This document shows, piece after piece, positions 1-6,485 of a stretch of 10,094 nt of DNA (the stretch's first letter is position 1; each line of letters begins with the position of its first letter). The notes under the pieces are model-generated. The model was not told where the DNA came from and ran no database searches. It was given only the letters and a program-made list of their open reading frames with translations. This DNA comes from X23 sp050251575. Lineage in GTDB: Bacteria; Bacillota; Clostridia; SK-Y3. The translations under genes and the position numbers were made by a program. The stretch covers positions 1 to 10,094 of the forward strand of contig JBFWMP010000104.1 in NCBI GenBank assembly GCA_050251575.1, in the 5' to 3' direction.

Positions 1-182
1 CCTTCGGTTGTTCTAACGATTTCTTCTTCCTTTTCGCTGGCGTTGTCGGGAATTTTTTCATCATTGAGTTCTATGATGTCCAGCTTGCAGTATCTGGATA
101 AGCGTTTGGCGTATTCATTGATGCCGCTGGTGAGATATTTTTCTTTTATTTTACCGATGGTGATGAGTCTAATGGTTAGCAT
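1..182 (-). CDS. rlmH: 23S rRNA (pseudouridine1915-N3)-methyltransferase RlmH, N-terminal part
   Basis: The visible 60 codons begin MLTIRLITIGKIKEKYLTSG and continue with a segment holding EYAKRLSRY and LDIIELNDEK. This is the conserved N-terminus of RlmH (YbeA/YydA), a SPOUT-fold methyltransferase that uses S-adenosylmethionine to methylate pseudouridine 1915 of 23S rRNA in assembled ribosomes. The family is about 159 residues, so roughly the last 100, with the SAM-binding knot, lie beyond the left edge. The ATG at 182-180 is chosen because an AAAGGAG Shine-Dalgarno sequence (189-195) sits six bases upstream. The gene closes the walR-yycJ-rlmH neighbourhood seen in many Firmicutes. A 7-bp tandem array starts three bases upstream of the Shine-Dalgarno, so any promoter must lie inside or beyond that array; I see no convincing one. 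Identification rests on recognised family sequence. Confidence 0.93.
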   Translation of the reverse strand, partial: MLTIRLITIGKIKEKYLTSGINEYAKRLSRYCKLDIIELNDEKIPDNASEKEEEIVRTTE

Positions 183-188
183 ATGGTT

Positions 189-195
189 CTCCTTT
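189..195 (-). promoter_or_regulatory. ribosome binding site of rlmH
   Basis: The minus strand reads AAAGGAG six bases before the ATG. It is notable because the heptamer array at 199-296 begins only three bases further upstream, which puts repeat DNA directly against the translation start signal. Confidence 0.8.
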
Positions 196-198
196 GTT

Positions 199-296
199 AG
201 CTTGGAGCTTGGAGCTTGGGGCTTGGAGCTTGGAGCTTGGAGCTTGGAGCTTGGGGCTTGGAGCTTGGAGCTTGGAGCTTGGAGCTCGGAGTCTGG
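199..296. repeat. 7-bp tandem array (AGCTTGG), 14 units
   Basis: Fourteen consecutive heptamers run from 199 to 296. Ten units are exactly AGCTTGG, two are GGCTTGG (220-226 and 255-261), and the last two are diverged (AGCTCGG, AGTCTGG). A partial unit GGCT follows at 297-300. An inverted unit (CCAAGCT) occurs nearby at about 307-313, outside the array. Because 7 is not a multiple of 3, a change in copy number would shift any reading frame, which argues that the array is non-coding. It lies in the leader of rlmH. A similar heptamer design is known for the STRR repeats of cyanobacteria; whether they are related is unknown. Confidence 0.95.
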
Positions 297-358
297 GGCT
301 CGTATCCCCAAGCTTCACTTCGATAATCTGTGCTAATTTATCGCGAACATGACACGGG

Positions 359-463
359 GGACAGGGCCGCAGTATTAAGGTCAGGGGACACACCTCTTTT
401 AGAGGAATGTCCCCAATGAAGAAACCCAAGCATGACAGCAGACCAGTCCCCATGTCACATTCC
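359..463. repeat. dispersed intergenic repeat, copy A
   Basis: This stretch matches 3169-3273 without gaps over about 105 bp, with about nine mismatches by eye. It carries a hairpin at 384-414: GGGGACA pairs with TGTCCCC, and CCTCT pairs with AGAGG inside, separated by a small CA/AA internal loop, with a TTT apical loop. Its right part contains CAGTCCCC, also found in the hairpin at 9222-9242. Both copies sit between genes. It has no open frame of its own and no visible transposase. It could act in RNA structure, or be an inert REP- or MITE-like sequence. Confidence 0.85.
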
Positions 464-497
464 CTCTGCTCAAAAATTTGATGCCTTATATAATCCC

Positions 498-637
498 TTA
501 TATAGTCTTTCTAAGGTCTTCATATTCTTCGATAGTTATGTCAATATCTTTTAAAATTTTTCTTATTAGTCCTCTTCCTAAATCTTCTCCGTGAAATGGA
601 ACAAGAGAAGATAAGAGATTATAGTTAACTTGCTCAT
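498..637 (-). pseudogene. hicA toxin remnant with internal deletion and frameshift
   Basis: An ATG at 637-635 overlaps the hicB stop (ATGA overlap) and opens MSKLTIIS, like the N-terminus of HicA toxins, but that frame stops after 19 codons. In another frame, from about 590 down to the TAA at 500-498, the sequence reads VPFHGEDLGRGLIRKILKDI and then an ITIEEYEDLRKT tail, the typical HicA C-terminus. The 35-40 residues usually found between these parts, including the catalytic histidine segment (GSHxxx), are missing. HicA is an mRNA interferase with a double-stranded-RNA-binding fold, and this copy should be inactive. The junction looks like one deletion of roughly 100 bp whose length is not a multiple of three. 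Family assignment rests on the C-terminal motif and the hicB neighbour. Confidence 0.8.
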
Positions 638-852
638 ATCACAACCTCTACCTGCTGGACTCCTATAAATTGATTTTGAAGCAATTCATCCTTCTCTACT
701 TCTAAACAAAGTTCTATAGCTTCTTTTATCCTTGGAATCAGCTCCTCTACTGTCTTGGCCTGAGTATAACAGCCTTTGAGCGCAGGAACTGAAGCAATGT
801 ATATGCCATCTTCATCTTTCTCTATAAGAATTGTAAAATTATACTTTTTCAT
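634..852 (-). CDS. hicB: HicB family antitoxin (orphan)
   Basis: This 72-residue protein begins MKKYNFTILIEKDEDGIYIA and has the compact partial RNase H-like HicB fold: an N-terminal beta hairpin, the motif ASVPALKGCYTQAKTVEEL, then a helix rich in Glu and Ile. HicB normally binds and blocks HicA and often represses its own operon. No separate C-terminal DNA-binding domain is present, so this is the short form. The ATG at 852-850 is preferred over the GTG one codon upstream because AGAGGT (861-866) is better spaced for it. The stop overlaps the start of the hicA remnant by four bases, the normal coupling of an intact module. With hicA broken, this antitoxin has no local partner; it may persist neutrally or neutralise a toxin elsewhere. 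Confidence 0.85.
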   Translation of the reverse strand: MKKYNFTILIEKDEDGIYIASVPALKGCYTQAKTVEELIPRIKEAIELCLEVEKDELLQNQFIGVQQVEVVI

Positions 853-915
853 CACAAATCACCTCTTATTCAGTATATCACAATTATTCCCTAAAGTTTA
901 CAGGTAAATTCGATT

Positions 916-1707
916 CTACAAATTATATATCTTGCTTCTTTTTTCTCGGTCTGCTACTTCTAGGAGCACGTCTTTTCCTACCTTTATTTTTCTGCTTTCC
1001 AGCTCATTATATGTGGTTTGATAGGCTAATTGCGGAAAATTGTTTTCTTTGCTCAGATGCCCTAAAAGAAAGCGTGTTGTTCCCTTGAGGGCAAGGTGAG
1101 CTACTAATTCTCCTGCTGCTTCATTGGAAAGATGTCCATGCTCACCTAATATTCTCCGCTTAAGAAAATAAGGATATGAACCGGATTTTAACATTTCTAC
1201 ATCATGATTTGATTCTATTAAAATCATTTCACTGCCTTCAAGCTGTGCAATTAAACTCTCATCGATATGACCAATGTCTGTAGCAAGCGTTATCTTTTTG
1301 TTGTCTATATAAAAATTATACCCAACCGGTTCAGCCGCATCATGGGGGATAGAGAATGGATGAATGCAGATGTCTTTGATGCAAAGGTCTGCATGAGTAT
1401 TAAAATACCTTCTGTGTTCAGGCTTTATAGTACCGATATCGTTTTGCATGCCTTCCCAGGTATTTTCATTTGCATAGATAGGAATATTATATCTTCTGGA
1501 CATAATCCCCACCGCATGTGTGTGATCCTTGTGCTCATGAGTTACAAGAATAGCATCTATTTCTGACGCTTGTATATCCATAGTCGCTAAAGAAGCGGCA
1601 ATACGCTTGCCGCTTACTCCACAATCAATTAGAATTTTAGTGTTTTCATTTGCAATGTATATAGCATTACCACTGCTTCCGCTAAATAACGAACAGAATG
1701 TAATCAT
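916..1707 (-). CDS. walJ: WalJ/YycJ metallo-beta-lactamase-fold hydrolase
   Basis: The 263-residue protein carries the metallo-beta-lactamase signature THEHKDH at residues 56-62 (H57, H59, D61, H62), which binds two metal ions, followed by later ligand motifs: ATDIGHI, ESNHD and LGHLSKENN near the end. Its N-terminus (CSLFSGSSGNAIYI) is typical of YycJ, a nuclease-like member of the WalRK locus linked to coordinating cell division with DNA replication in Bacillus and to antibiotic response in Staphylococcus. No signal peptide or membrane segment is visible, so it should be cytoplasmic. The ATG at 1707-1705 fits the family N-terminus, but its ribosome binding site falls in the assembly gap that begins two bases upstream. 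It follows murA, probably in the same transcript. The exact substrate is not established. Confidence 0.93.
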   Translation of the reverse strand: MITFCSLFSGSSGNAIYIANENTKILIDCGVSGKRIAASLATMDIQASEIDAILVTHEHKDHTHAVGIMSRRYNIPIYANENTWEGMQNDIGTIKPEHRRYFNTHADLCIKDICIHPFSIPHDAAEPVGYNFYIDNKKITLATDIGHIDESLIAQLEGSEMILIESNHDVEMLKSGSYPYFLKRRILGEHGHLSNEAAGELVAHLALKGTTRFLLGHLSKENNFPQLAYQTTYNELESRKIKVGKDVLLEVADREKRSKIYNL

Positions 1708-1708
1708 A

Positions 1709-1808
1709 NNNNNNNNNNNNNNNNNNNNNNNNNNNNNNNNNNNNNNNNNNNNNNNNNNNNNNNNNNNNNNNNNNNNNNNNNNNNNNNNNNNNNNNNNNNN
1801 NNNNNNNN
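1709..1808. other. assembly gap (100 N)
   Basis: A run of exactly 100 N, a usual scaffold placeholder, so the true length is unknown. The last readable MurA residues, GADIKRV, are near the usual C-terminus and YycJ starts one base after the other edge. The missing DNA should therefore contain the murA stop and the yycJ ribosome binding site. The two flanks do not duplicate each other, unlike those of the second gap. Confidence 0.97.
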
Positions 1809-3058
1809 TTCACTCTTTTAATATCTGCGCCTAGGCTTCGGAGCTTTGCTTCAAAGTTTTCGTAGCCTCGGTCAATATGCTTGAGGTCATATACTTCAGT
1901 GACGCCTTCGGCAATCATACCTGCAATCACCATGGCTGCACCTGCGCGAAGATCCGTCGCCTTTACCGGTGAGCCGGATAGCTGAGGTACTCCTTCTATT
2001 ACTGCTATTCTTCCTTCTATCTTTATATTTGCACCCATGCGTTTTAGTTCATCTACATACTGAAAGCGAGAATCCCACACTCCCTCTGTAACAATACTCG
2101 TACCTTCCGCCACTGCCAGCAAAGCAACAATTGGCGGCTGCAAATCGGTAGGGAAACCCGGATAAGGCAATGTTTTTATATTTGCTCTCAGAAGCTTGTC
2201 CATTCTCCATACCCTGATAGCATCATCATATTCATCTACATTGACATTCATTTCAATCAACTTAGCAGTGATAGATTCCAGATGCTTTGGAATGACATTA
2301 CGAATGACAACATCTCCACCGGCGGCAGCTGCAGCAATCATGAATGTTCCTGCTTCAATCTGATCAGGAATAACAGAATAGGTACCTCCTGATAATTTAT
2401 CCACACCCTTGATTTTAATAACGTCAGTCCCTGCACCTTTCACGTTTGCACCCATTGCATTCAAAAAATTAGCTACATCTACGATATGCGGTTCTTTTGC
2501 CGCATTTTCAATAATAGTGATGCCATCGGCTTTTACGGCTGAAAGCATGATATTGATGGTAGCCCCTACGCTTACCACATCCATGTAGACTTGTGCCGCA
2601 GTGATTTTATCAGCAGCTGCGTATATAACACCATGCTCCAGTTCCACGGTAACCCCCAACGCTTCAAACCCCTTGATATGCTGATCAATAGGTCTTACCC
2701 CAAAATCACAACCACCTGGGAAAGCAACTTCTGCTTTATTAAAACGTCCTAACAATGCCCCTAACAAGTAGTAAGAAGCACGCATCTTCTTTACCATTTC
2801 ATAAGGAGCTGTATAACTGCTAACCATCGAACAATTTACTTCTATTGTATTGCTATTTATGTATTTAACGTCAGCACCAAGCTGCTTTAACATGTTTACA
2901 ATCATAGTTACATCATTTATTTCGGGTACATTTTCAATTCTACATACCCCTTCTACCAGCAACGCCGCAGGAATAATGGCAACAACTGCATTTTTCGCAC
3001 CGCTAACGGTAACCTCACCCTTCAGTCTATTACCCCCTGCAATAATGAGCTTTCCCAA
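1809..3058 (-). CDS. murA: UDP-N-acetylglucosamine 1-carboxyvinyltransferase (MurA2/MurZ type), C-terminal end in gap
   Basis: MurA transfers enolpyruvate from phosphoenolpyruvate to UDP-GlcNAc, the first committed step of peptidoglycan synthesis, in the cytoplasm. The 416 visible codons cover nearly the whole family length (about 417-420). Key features are GAKN with the catalytic Lys at residue 22, the segment RASYYLLGALLGRF typical of the second Firmicute paralogue, and PGGCDFGVRP with the catalytic Cys at about residue 117, so fosfomycin sensitivity is expected. I choose the TTG at 3058-3056, giving MGKLIIAGGNRLKG, which matches family N-termini and has GAAGGTG upstream; the in-frame extension to 3166 runs through the promoter and is not protein-like. 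The end lies in the N gap, with the last codon incomplete. murA sits between yycI and yycJ with its own promoter. Confidence 0.95.
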
Positions 3059-3095
3059 GGAAAAAACACCTTCTCTCGATAATATCAACAGACTT

Positions 3096-3124
3096 ATTAT
3101 AACATTACAAGTAGATAATTTAAA
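3096..3124 (-). promoter_or_regulatory. probable murA promoter
   Basis: On the minus strand a perfect TATAAT (3096-3101) lies 17 bases downstream of a weak -35 candidate TTTAAA (3119-3124), about 38 bases before the murA TTG. The predicted transcript start near 3089 leaves a short leader with the GAAGGTG ribosome binding site. The -10 is strong and the -35 poor. Confidence 0.55.
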
Positions 3125-3168
3125 GCAAAAATTTTTTAAGGAACAAATTGGAAATGAATCTGACATGA

Positions 3169-3273
3169 GGACAGGGCCGCAGTATTAAGGTCAGGGGACA
3201 CACCTTCTTTAGAGGAATGTCCCCAATGAAGAAAATCAGGCCTGACAGCAGACCAGTCCCCAAGTCCGATTCC
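3169..3273. repeat. dispersed intergenic repeat, copy B
   Basis: This is the second copy of the element at 359-463, in the same orientation, lying between yycI and murA. The outer stem GGGGACA/TGTCCCC (3194-3224) is kept, but two swapped bases weaken the inner stem seen in copy A. Directly beyond it, CTCAGAATGACA (3274-3285) matches the right end of the palindromic element at 9131-9214, apart from its first base or two. In the yycI transcript this region would form the 3' untranslated stretch, so it could attenuate transcription into murA, although no U-tract follows the hairpin. Confidence 0.85.
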
Positions 3274-3293
3274 GCTCAGAATGACATTACCTG

Positions 3294-3420
3294 TTCTACA
3301 TTGGCACATACTTTCCTGTTGCAGCGTCATAATAATATACATTACCGTCGTCGGTAGTGATCCTCCATGCCGGTGCTGCCATAGTTTCCTTAACATATAC
3401 ATCATTCATATCTACACGAT
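3294..3420 (-). other. duplicate of yycI 3' end, likely unmerged contig overlap
   Basis: These 127 bases are identical to 3521-3647 and lie on the other side of the 100-N gap. They encode the last 40 residues of YycI plus the stop (3296-3298), but have no start or upstream part. An exact 127-base identity ending precisely at both gap edges is what an unjoined assembly-graph overlap produces, since 127 is a common largest k-mer. The real genome probably has one copy, in which yycI is followed directly by the sequence left of 3296. A true partial duplication cannot be excluded from the sequence alone. Confidence 0.85.
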
Positions 3421-3520
3421 NNNNNNNNNNNNNNNNNNNNNNNNNNNNNNNNNNNNNNNNNNNNNNNNNNNNNNNNNNNNNNNNNNNNNNNNNNNNNNNN
3501 NNNNNNNNNNNNNNNNNNNN
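3421..3520. other. assembly gap (100 N), probably spurious
   Basis: Exactly 100 N between two identical 127-bp flanks. If the flanks are one sequence, nothing is missing here and the region 3421-3647 should collapse. Confidence 0.9.
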
Positions 3521-3522
3521 TT

Positions 3523-4380
3523 CTACATTGGCACATACTTTCCTGTTGCAGCGTCATAATAATATACATTACCGTCGTCGGTAGTGATCCTCCATGCCGG
3601 TGCTGCCATAGTTTCCTTAACATATACATCATTCATATCTACACGATGATAACCCAGTGCTATACCCGTTACTGTTACCGTCTGATCTTGCGGTCTATCA
3701 GAATTCTTAATAAAATCAATTAATATGCTTGTTACATGACGCACAGGAATTTTTTCTGATGTAAACCCTTTTGGTATTAACCAATATCCCTTGATATCTA
3801 TTTCACCCTTAGCTGATATATCTACAATAATATAATTGCTGAAAATACGCTTTTTTGCATATTCCTGTTGAAACATAACCGTGAATCTGCCATCTTGAAC
3901 TTTTTTCACTATCCCGGGGGCAGCATATTGCAAGTCAAATTTAAAGCTCTCAAGAAGAATCTTCCTCACATATTCTTCCGCGTTCGTCTGATTTAGCGCT
4001 TTCATATCCATATCCGACGCTTTATCGCTATAGGTAAACTCACATCCACGAACGATTAATGCCTTGTCATTTAAAACAAACTTATATTCACTGCCTTCTA
4101 TTTCCTGCTCAAAGCCTGCACCAATCATCATTTCTGCTAGAGCGACCGGGTGCCGTACTGGATTTTCCATCTTAAGCGAAGGCATATGAGACATCTTAGT
4201 AGGAATAATATTCTTATCTATCTCTATACCGTTTCTCTTTAACACCTCAACAGTATCCTCCAAGGCATCAGAACTAATGGTAATCGTCTGGTTGACAGAT
4301 ACCATCATGCTGATTAACAAAAAAATGTTAATACATAAAAACAATATAATTAGAATCGTTTTTACCCTAGACCAATACAT
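3523..4380 (-). CDS. yycI: WalRK regulatory protein YycI
   Basis: This 285-residue protein has one N-terminal membrane segment (residues about 7-28, ILIILFLCINIFLLIS) after a short basic start, then an extracytoplasmic domain. It matches YycI in length (about 280 in Bacillus), topology and position after yycH. The C-terminus, AWRITTDDGNVYYYDAATG, is a PepSY/YycI-like ending. In Bacillus, YycI and YycH form a membrane complex with WalK and restrain its kinase activity; in Staphylococcus aureus they activate it, so the direction here is unknown. The ATG at 4380-4378 follows a GGAAGG ribosome binding site and lies 18 bases after yycH, so the two are surely cotranscribed. The stop is three bases from the N gap, and the same 3' end is repeated at 3294-3420. 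Confidence 0.85.
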   Translation of the reverse strand: MYWSRVKTILIILFLCINIFLLISMMVSVNQTITISSDALEDTVEVLKRNGIEIDKNIIPTKMSHMPSLKMENPVRHPVALAEMMIGAGFEQEIEGSEYKFVLNDKALIVRGCEFTYSDKASDMDMKALNQTNAEEYVRKILLESFKFDLQYAAPGIVKKVQDGRFTVMFQQEYAKKRIFSNYIIVDISAKGEIDIKGYWLIPKGFTSEKIPVRHVTSILIDFIKNSDRPQDQTVTVTGIALGYHRVDMNDVYVKETMAAPAWRITTDDGNVYYYDAATGKYVPM

Positions 4381-4398
4381 AATCCTTCCCTCAAATCT

Positions 4399-5856
4399 TC
4401 ATTTTGCCGTCGGCATAGTAAATATGTTCTTATTTCCTTCTATCTTGATTCCCCACTGCGGCTCAAGGATTTCTTCAGTGCCATGCTCTTCATAATCTAA
4501 AAACAAATCGGTAATCTTAATTTCATTCTGACTATTATTTATCAGCTTAAAAATATTATCCAGTACATAAGGTACCGGAGCATCAATCCCAACGTTTTTT
4601 ACCGGTTGATAGCTTCTTACATAGTGATGATAACTTTTTAACCTGCCATTGATTATTTCTACACTTACAGCATCATTCAGCTTTATATTGTCCAGCTTCA
4701 TTCTAACCGGTAAGCCTTCATAAAAATAGTTAAAGGTAAATTTATAGCTTCCGGGCTTGCTTGAATCCTCTGTTGCCGAAGATAACTGTATATAATCTGC
4801 CCCCTGAATACTGTTCATAAGATTGACCGCCATACCTACTGATTGACGAAAAGGAGGTAACGCATTCTCCTCCGATGAAAGAAAACGGCTAAGAAGCAAT
4901 CCCTTATCTTCCTGAATTGCATCATACTCAATCAACCCATTGGGATGAATCTTTAAAGTGCTATCATTTTCGACATATACTACCGTATCATCAAGCTCGG
5001 TATATTTCCGCAAATTATTCGTACTATACTTAAATACTCTTAAAATATCTTTTATATCATTTTCCATATCAATAGGATTCGTTCCTTTTAGTGCACTAGC
5101 CTGTTGTTTGCTAAATGGGAACAAAACAAAGGAGTCCACTTGCAGCTTGCTATTTTGTTTTTTGTCAAATCCTAGCTCAAAAGAAAATCTATAACTTGCC
5201 GAAACAGAAGATGCGTACTTCTGCAAAAGTTGATGAATATTGCTTTTATCATACTTGAGATAATACTTGAAGACTGATCCATCCTGATTATTTTTTATAT
5301 AACAAATAATGTCACCGGATGTAGGCTCTCCCGGAAGGATAATCAATTCCTTAAGTTCTTTCAAATGATTAGACAAAGGTGTTTCTTTAAGTCCAAAGAA
5401 CTGTCCGATATGTCTAGTCCTATAAGGCGCACGCAAATCAATATATATTGATTTTTGCTTCAATGCATCCAACCATTCATCCTTTGATTCTATTTGCCGG
5501 TACCTTAACTCCTGCTCACCCTTAAAAAGCATCTCCAACATTTTTGATACTTCCTCAAGATAATCATTATATATATTATTTCCATTAACATGAATGGCTC
5601 TATTATTGCCATAATTGACTACGATTCTCTGTGGCATATATGAATTGTCCTGCAACCGGATATTCTCCTGCCCTTCTTTCGCCATCCATGGCATTACTTG
5701 TCTTATACTATCAATAACAATATTATCTCTCCAATTAGCAAAAAAATTATAGTCTTGCGACCATAATTCTTTGCTAAACCATATCTGTGATGTAAGAAAC
5801 AAACTATTTGCTACTAATAACACAAGTATTAAGGTTTTTATCTTATCTCTTTTCAA
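4399..5856 (-). CDS. yycH: WalRK regulatory protein YycH
   Basis: The protein has about 485 residues: a basic N-terminus (KRDKIKT), one membrane segment (TLILVLLVANSLFLTSQIWF) and a long extracytoplasmic region, as in YycH. The family is poorly conserved in sequence, and the call rests on size, topology, the family-like LILVLLVANSLFLTSQIW/LW start and its place just before yycI in a walRK operon. YycH works with YycI to tune WalK. No ATG is available at the front. I prefer the TTG at 5856-5854 because AGGAG (5868-5872 region) is about ten bases upstream; the TTG three codons earlier is almost on top of that ribosome binding site. A TATAAT upstream is too close to the ribosome binding site to be a useful promoter, so expression should come from the WalR-box promoter before the preceding gene. 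Confidence 0.85.
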   Translation of the reverse strand: MKRDKIKTLILVLLVANSLFLTSQIWFSKELWSQDYNFFANWRDNIVIDSIRQVMPWMAKEGQENIRLQDNSYMPQRIVVNYGNNRAIHVNGNNIYNDYLEEVSKMLEMLFKGEQELRYRQIESKDEWLDALKQKSIYIDLRAPYRTRHIGQFFGLKETPLSNHLKELKELIILPGEPTSGDIICYIKNNQDGSVFKYYLKYDKSNIHQLLQKYASSVSASYRFSFELGFDKKQNSKLQVDSFVLFPFSKQQASALKGTNPIDMENDIKDILRVFKYSTNNLRKYTELDDTVVYVENDSTLKIHPNGLIEYDAIQEDKGLLLSRFLSSEENALPPFRQSVGMAVNLMNSIQGADYIQLSSATEDSSKPGSYKFTFNYFYEGLPVRMKLDNIKLNDAVSVEIINGRLKSYHHYVRSYQPVKNVGIDAPVPYVLDNIFKLINNSQNEIKITDLFLDYEEHGTEEILEPQWGIKIEGNKNIFTMPTAK

Positions 5857-5903
5857 TTGTATCAATCTCCTATATTATACATTGAGATTGCAAATGCACA
5901 TTT

Positions 5904-6401
5904 CTATTTTTTAATATTATTGAACAAATCCTTAACATCCTTAAAGCCAATAGATATATCTTTTATAGTATTTACAAAGCCTTTTTTATAATCAAATTCC
6001 AGCTTTTCAACCTGATACTTATCTTCATTCAATTCAGCTCTCAATGCAAAACGATTAACACCTTCACTTAATTGCAACTCATGAGCAAATAATCCCGATG
6101 CTCCTAGTTCTATCTCAAGTGCTTTTTCAACATCATCTTCCGTCAGGATAACCTTTTTATAATTATCAGCCTCAGCATTATATACATAAAGAGTTATAGT
6201 AACTCCTTCCTGCCCTGAACCGGATAATATTTCCTTATCATTATAGGTTGTTATATTTTTTTCTTCATGACTAACAATTGTAATCAAGTCTGTCGCTGTA
6301 CCAACATCATCTGTCTCCATCTCATCCGGTGCAGCAAAACCAACCGTTGCAATAGATAGTATTATTAGGACTATCATAGCTTGTAATAGGCGCTTAATCA
6401 T
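5904..6401 (-). CDS. small secreted Ig-like protein of unknown function
   Basis: I do not recognise a named family. The 165-residue product starts with a signal peptide (MIKRLLQAMIVLIILSIATV, likely cleaved near residues 23-24 after GFAA), with no lipobox Cys, so it should be exported and soluble or later retained. The acidic mature start (PDEMETDD) is followed by a segment at about 45-120 with the pattern of bacterial Ig-like beta sandwiches: ILSGSGQEGVTITLYVYN, then GLFAHELQLSEGVNRFALRAE. The tail is lysine-rich and helical (FKDVKDLFNNIKK). The start is supported by AGAGGTGA just upstream. It lies between walK and yycH behind a WalR box, so I infer an extracytoplasmic partner or modulator of WalK or of YycH/YycI, for example via the cell wall. 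No catalytic motif is visible. Confidence 0.8.
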   Translation of the reverse strand: MIKRLLQAMIVLIILSIATVGFAAPDEMETDDVGTATDLITIVSHEEKNITTYNDKEILSGSGQEGVTITLYVYNAEADNYKKVILTEDDVEKALEIELGASGLFAHELQLSEGVNRFALRAELNEDKYQVEKLEFDYKKGFVNTIKDISIGFKDVKDLFNNIKK

Positions 6402-6452
6402 TTCTTCACCTCTTTATATAAAACATCATAATATACTTATTATCTTATATCT

Positions 6453-6458
6453 ATTATA
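6453..6458 (-). promoter_or_regulatory. -10 element of the Ig-like/yycH/yycI promoter
   Basis: The minus strand reads a perfect TATAAT here, ten bases downstream of the WalR box at 6469-6485. There is no consensus -35; the box covers that region instead. This is the classic design of promoters activated by PhoB/OmpR-type regulators. The transcript would start near 6446, giving a leader of about 45 bases before the ATG at 6401. Confidence 0.65.
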
Positions 6459-6468
6459 CACGATGATT

Positions 6469-6485
6469 GTTACAAATTGGTTACA
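6469..6485 (-). promoter_or_regulatory. WalR box (direct repeat TGTAAC-N5-TGTAAC)
   Basis: On the minus strand the sequence is TGTAAC CAATT TGTAAC, a perfect match to the known WalR consensus TGTWAH-N5-TGTWAH. A third half-site, TGTAAA, lies exactly 22 bases further upstream (6502-6507), so all three half-sites are on the same helix face. The box sits where a -35 would be, about -39 to -23 relative to the predicted start. It is in the 115-base gap after walK, so WalR can drive the genes that encode regulators of its own kinase. Confidence 0.75.

Larger units (their letters stand above)
183..497. other. non-coding region between hicA remnant and rlmH
   Basis: These 315 bases hold the rlmH ribosome binding site, the heptamer array (199-296) and dispersed repeat copy A (359-463), with about 60 bases of unassigned sequence between the two repeats. 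In many relatives an HtrA-like serine protease gene lies between yycJ and rlmH; nothing resembling it is present here. Open frames across the array are repetitive translations of the heptamers with no family resemblance. Confidence 0.7.

Noticed and set aside
199..296. CRISPR array
   Set aside because: Units are 7 bp with no spacers and no cas genes are present.
43..336. Plus-strand open frame of 97 codons with a repeated LELGAWS peptide
   Set aside because: It is antisense to rlmH and then translates the heptamer array; the peptide repeat is a by-product of the 7-bp unit read in three phases.
169..453. Minus-strand open frame with repeated LQAPSSK peptide
   Set aside because: It is the complement of the heptamer array plus dispersed repeat A, overlaps the rlmH start and has no family resemblance.
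872..877. TATACT as a -10 for hicB
   Set aside because: A transcript start would fall within the hicB ribosome binding site and no -35 is seen.
1267..1566. Plus-strand open frame inside yycJ
   Set aside because: It is antisense to a well-conserved gene, with no credible product or ribosome binding site.
3059..3166. N-terminal extension of MurA to an ATG at 3166
   Set aside because: The extra residues lie over the promoter and have no MurA-like sequence; the TTG at 3058 gives the standard MurA N-terminus with a ribosome binding site.
3136..3405. Minus-strand open frame overlapping the yycI duplicate and repeat B
   Set aside because: It is an out-of-frame reading of the yycI 3' end that continues into repeat DNA.
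3294..3647. Biological tandem duplication of the yycI C-terminus
   Set aside because: The identity is complete and ends exactly at the N-gap edges at 127 bp, which fits an unmerged assembly overlap far better.
5866..5885. TATAAT just upstream of yycH as a promoter
   Set aside because: The predicted transcript start falls on the AGGAG ribosome binding site, leaving no usable leader.
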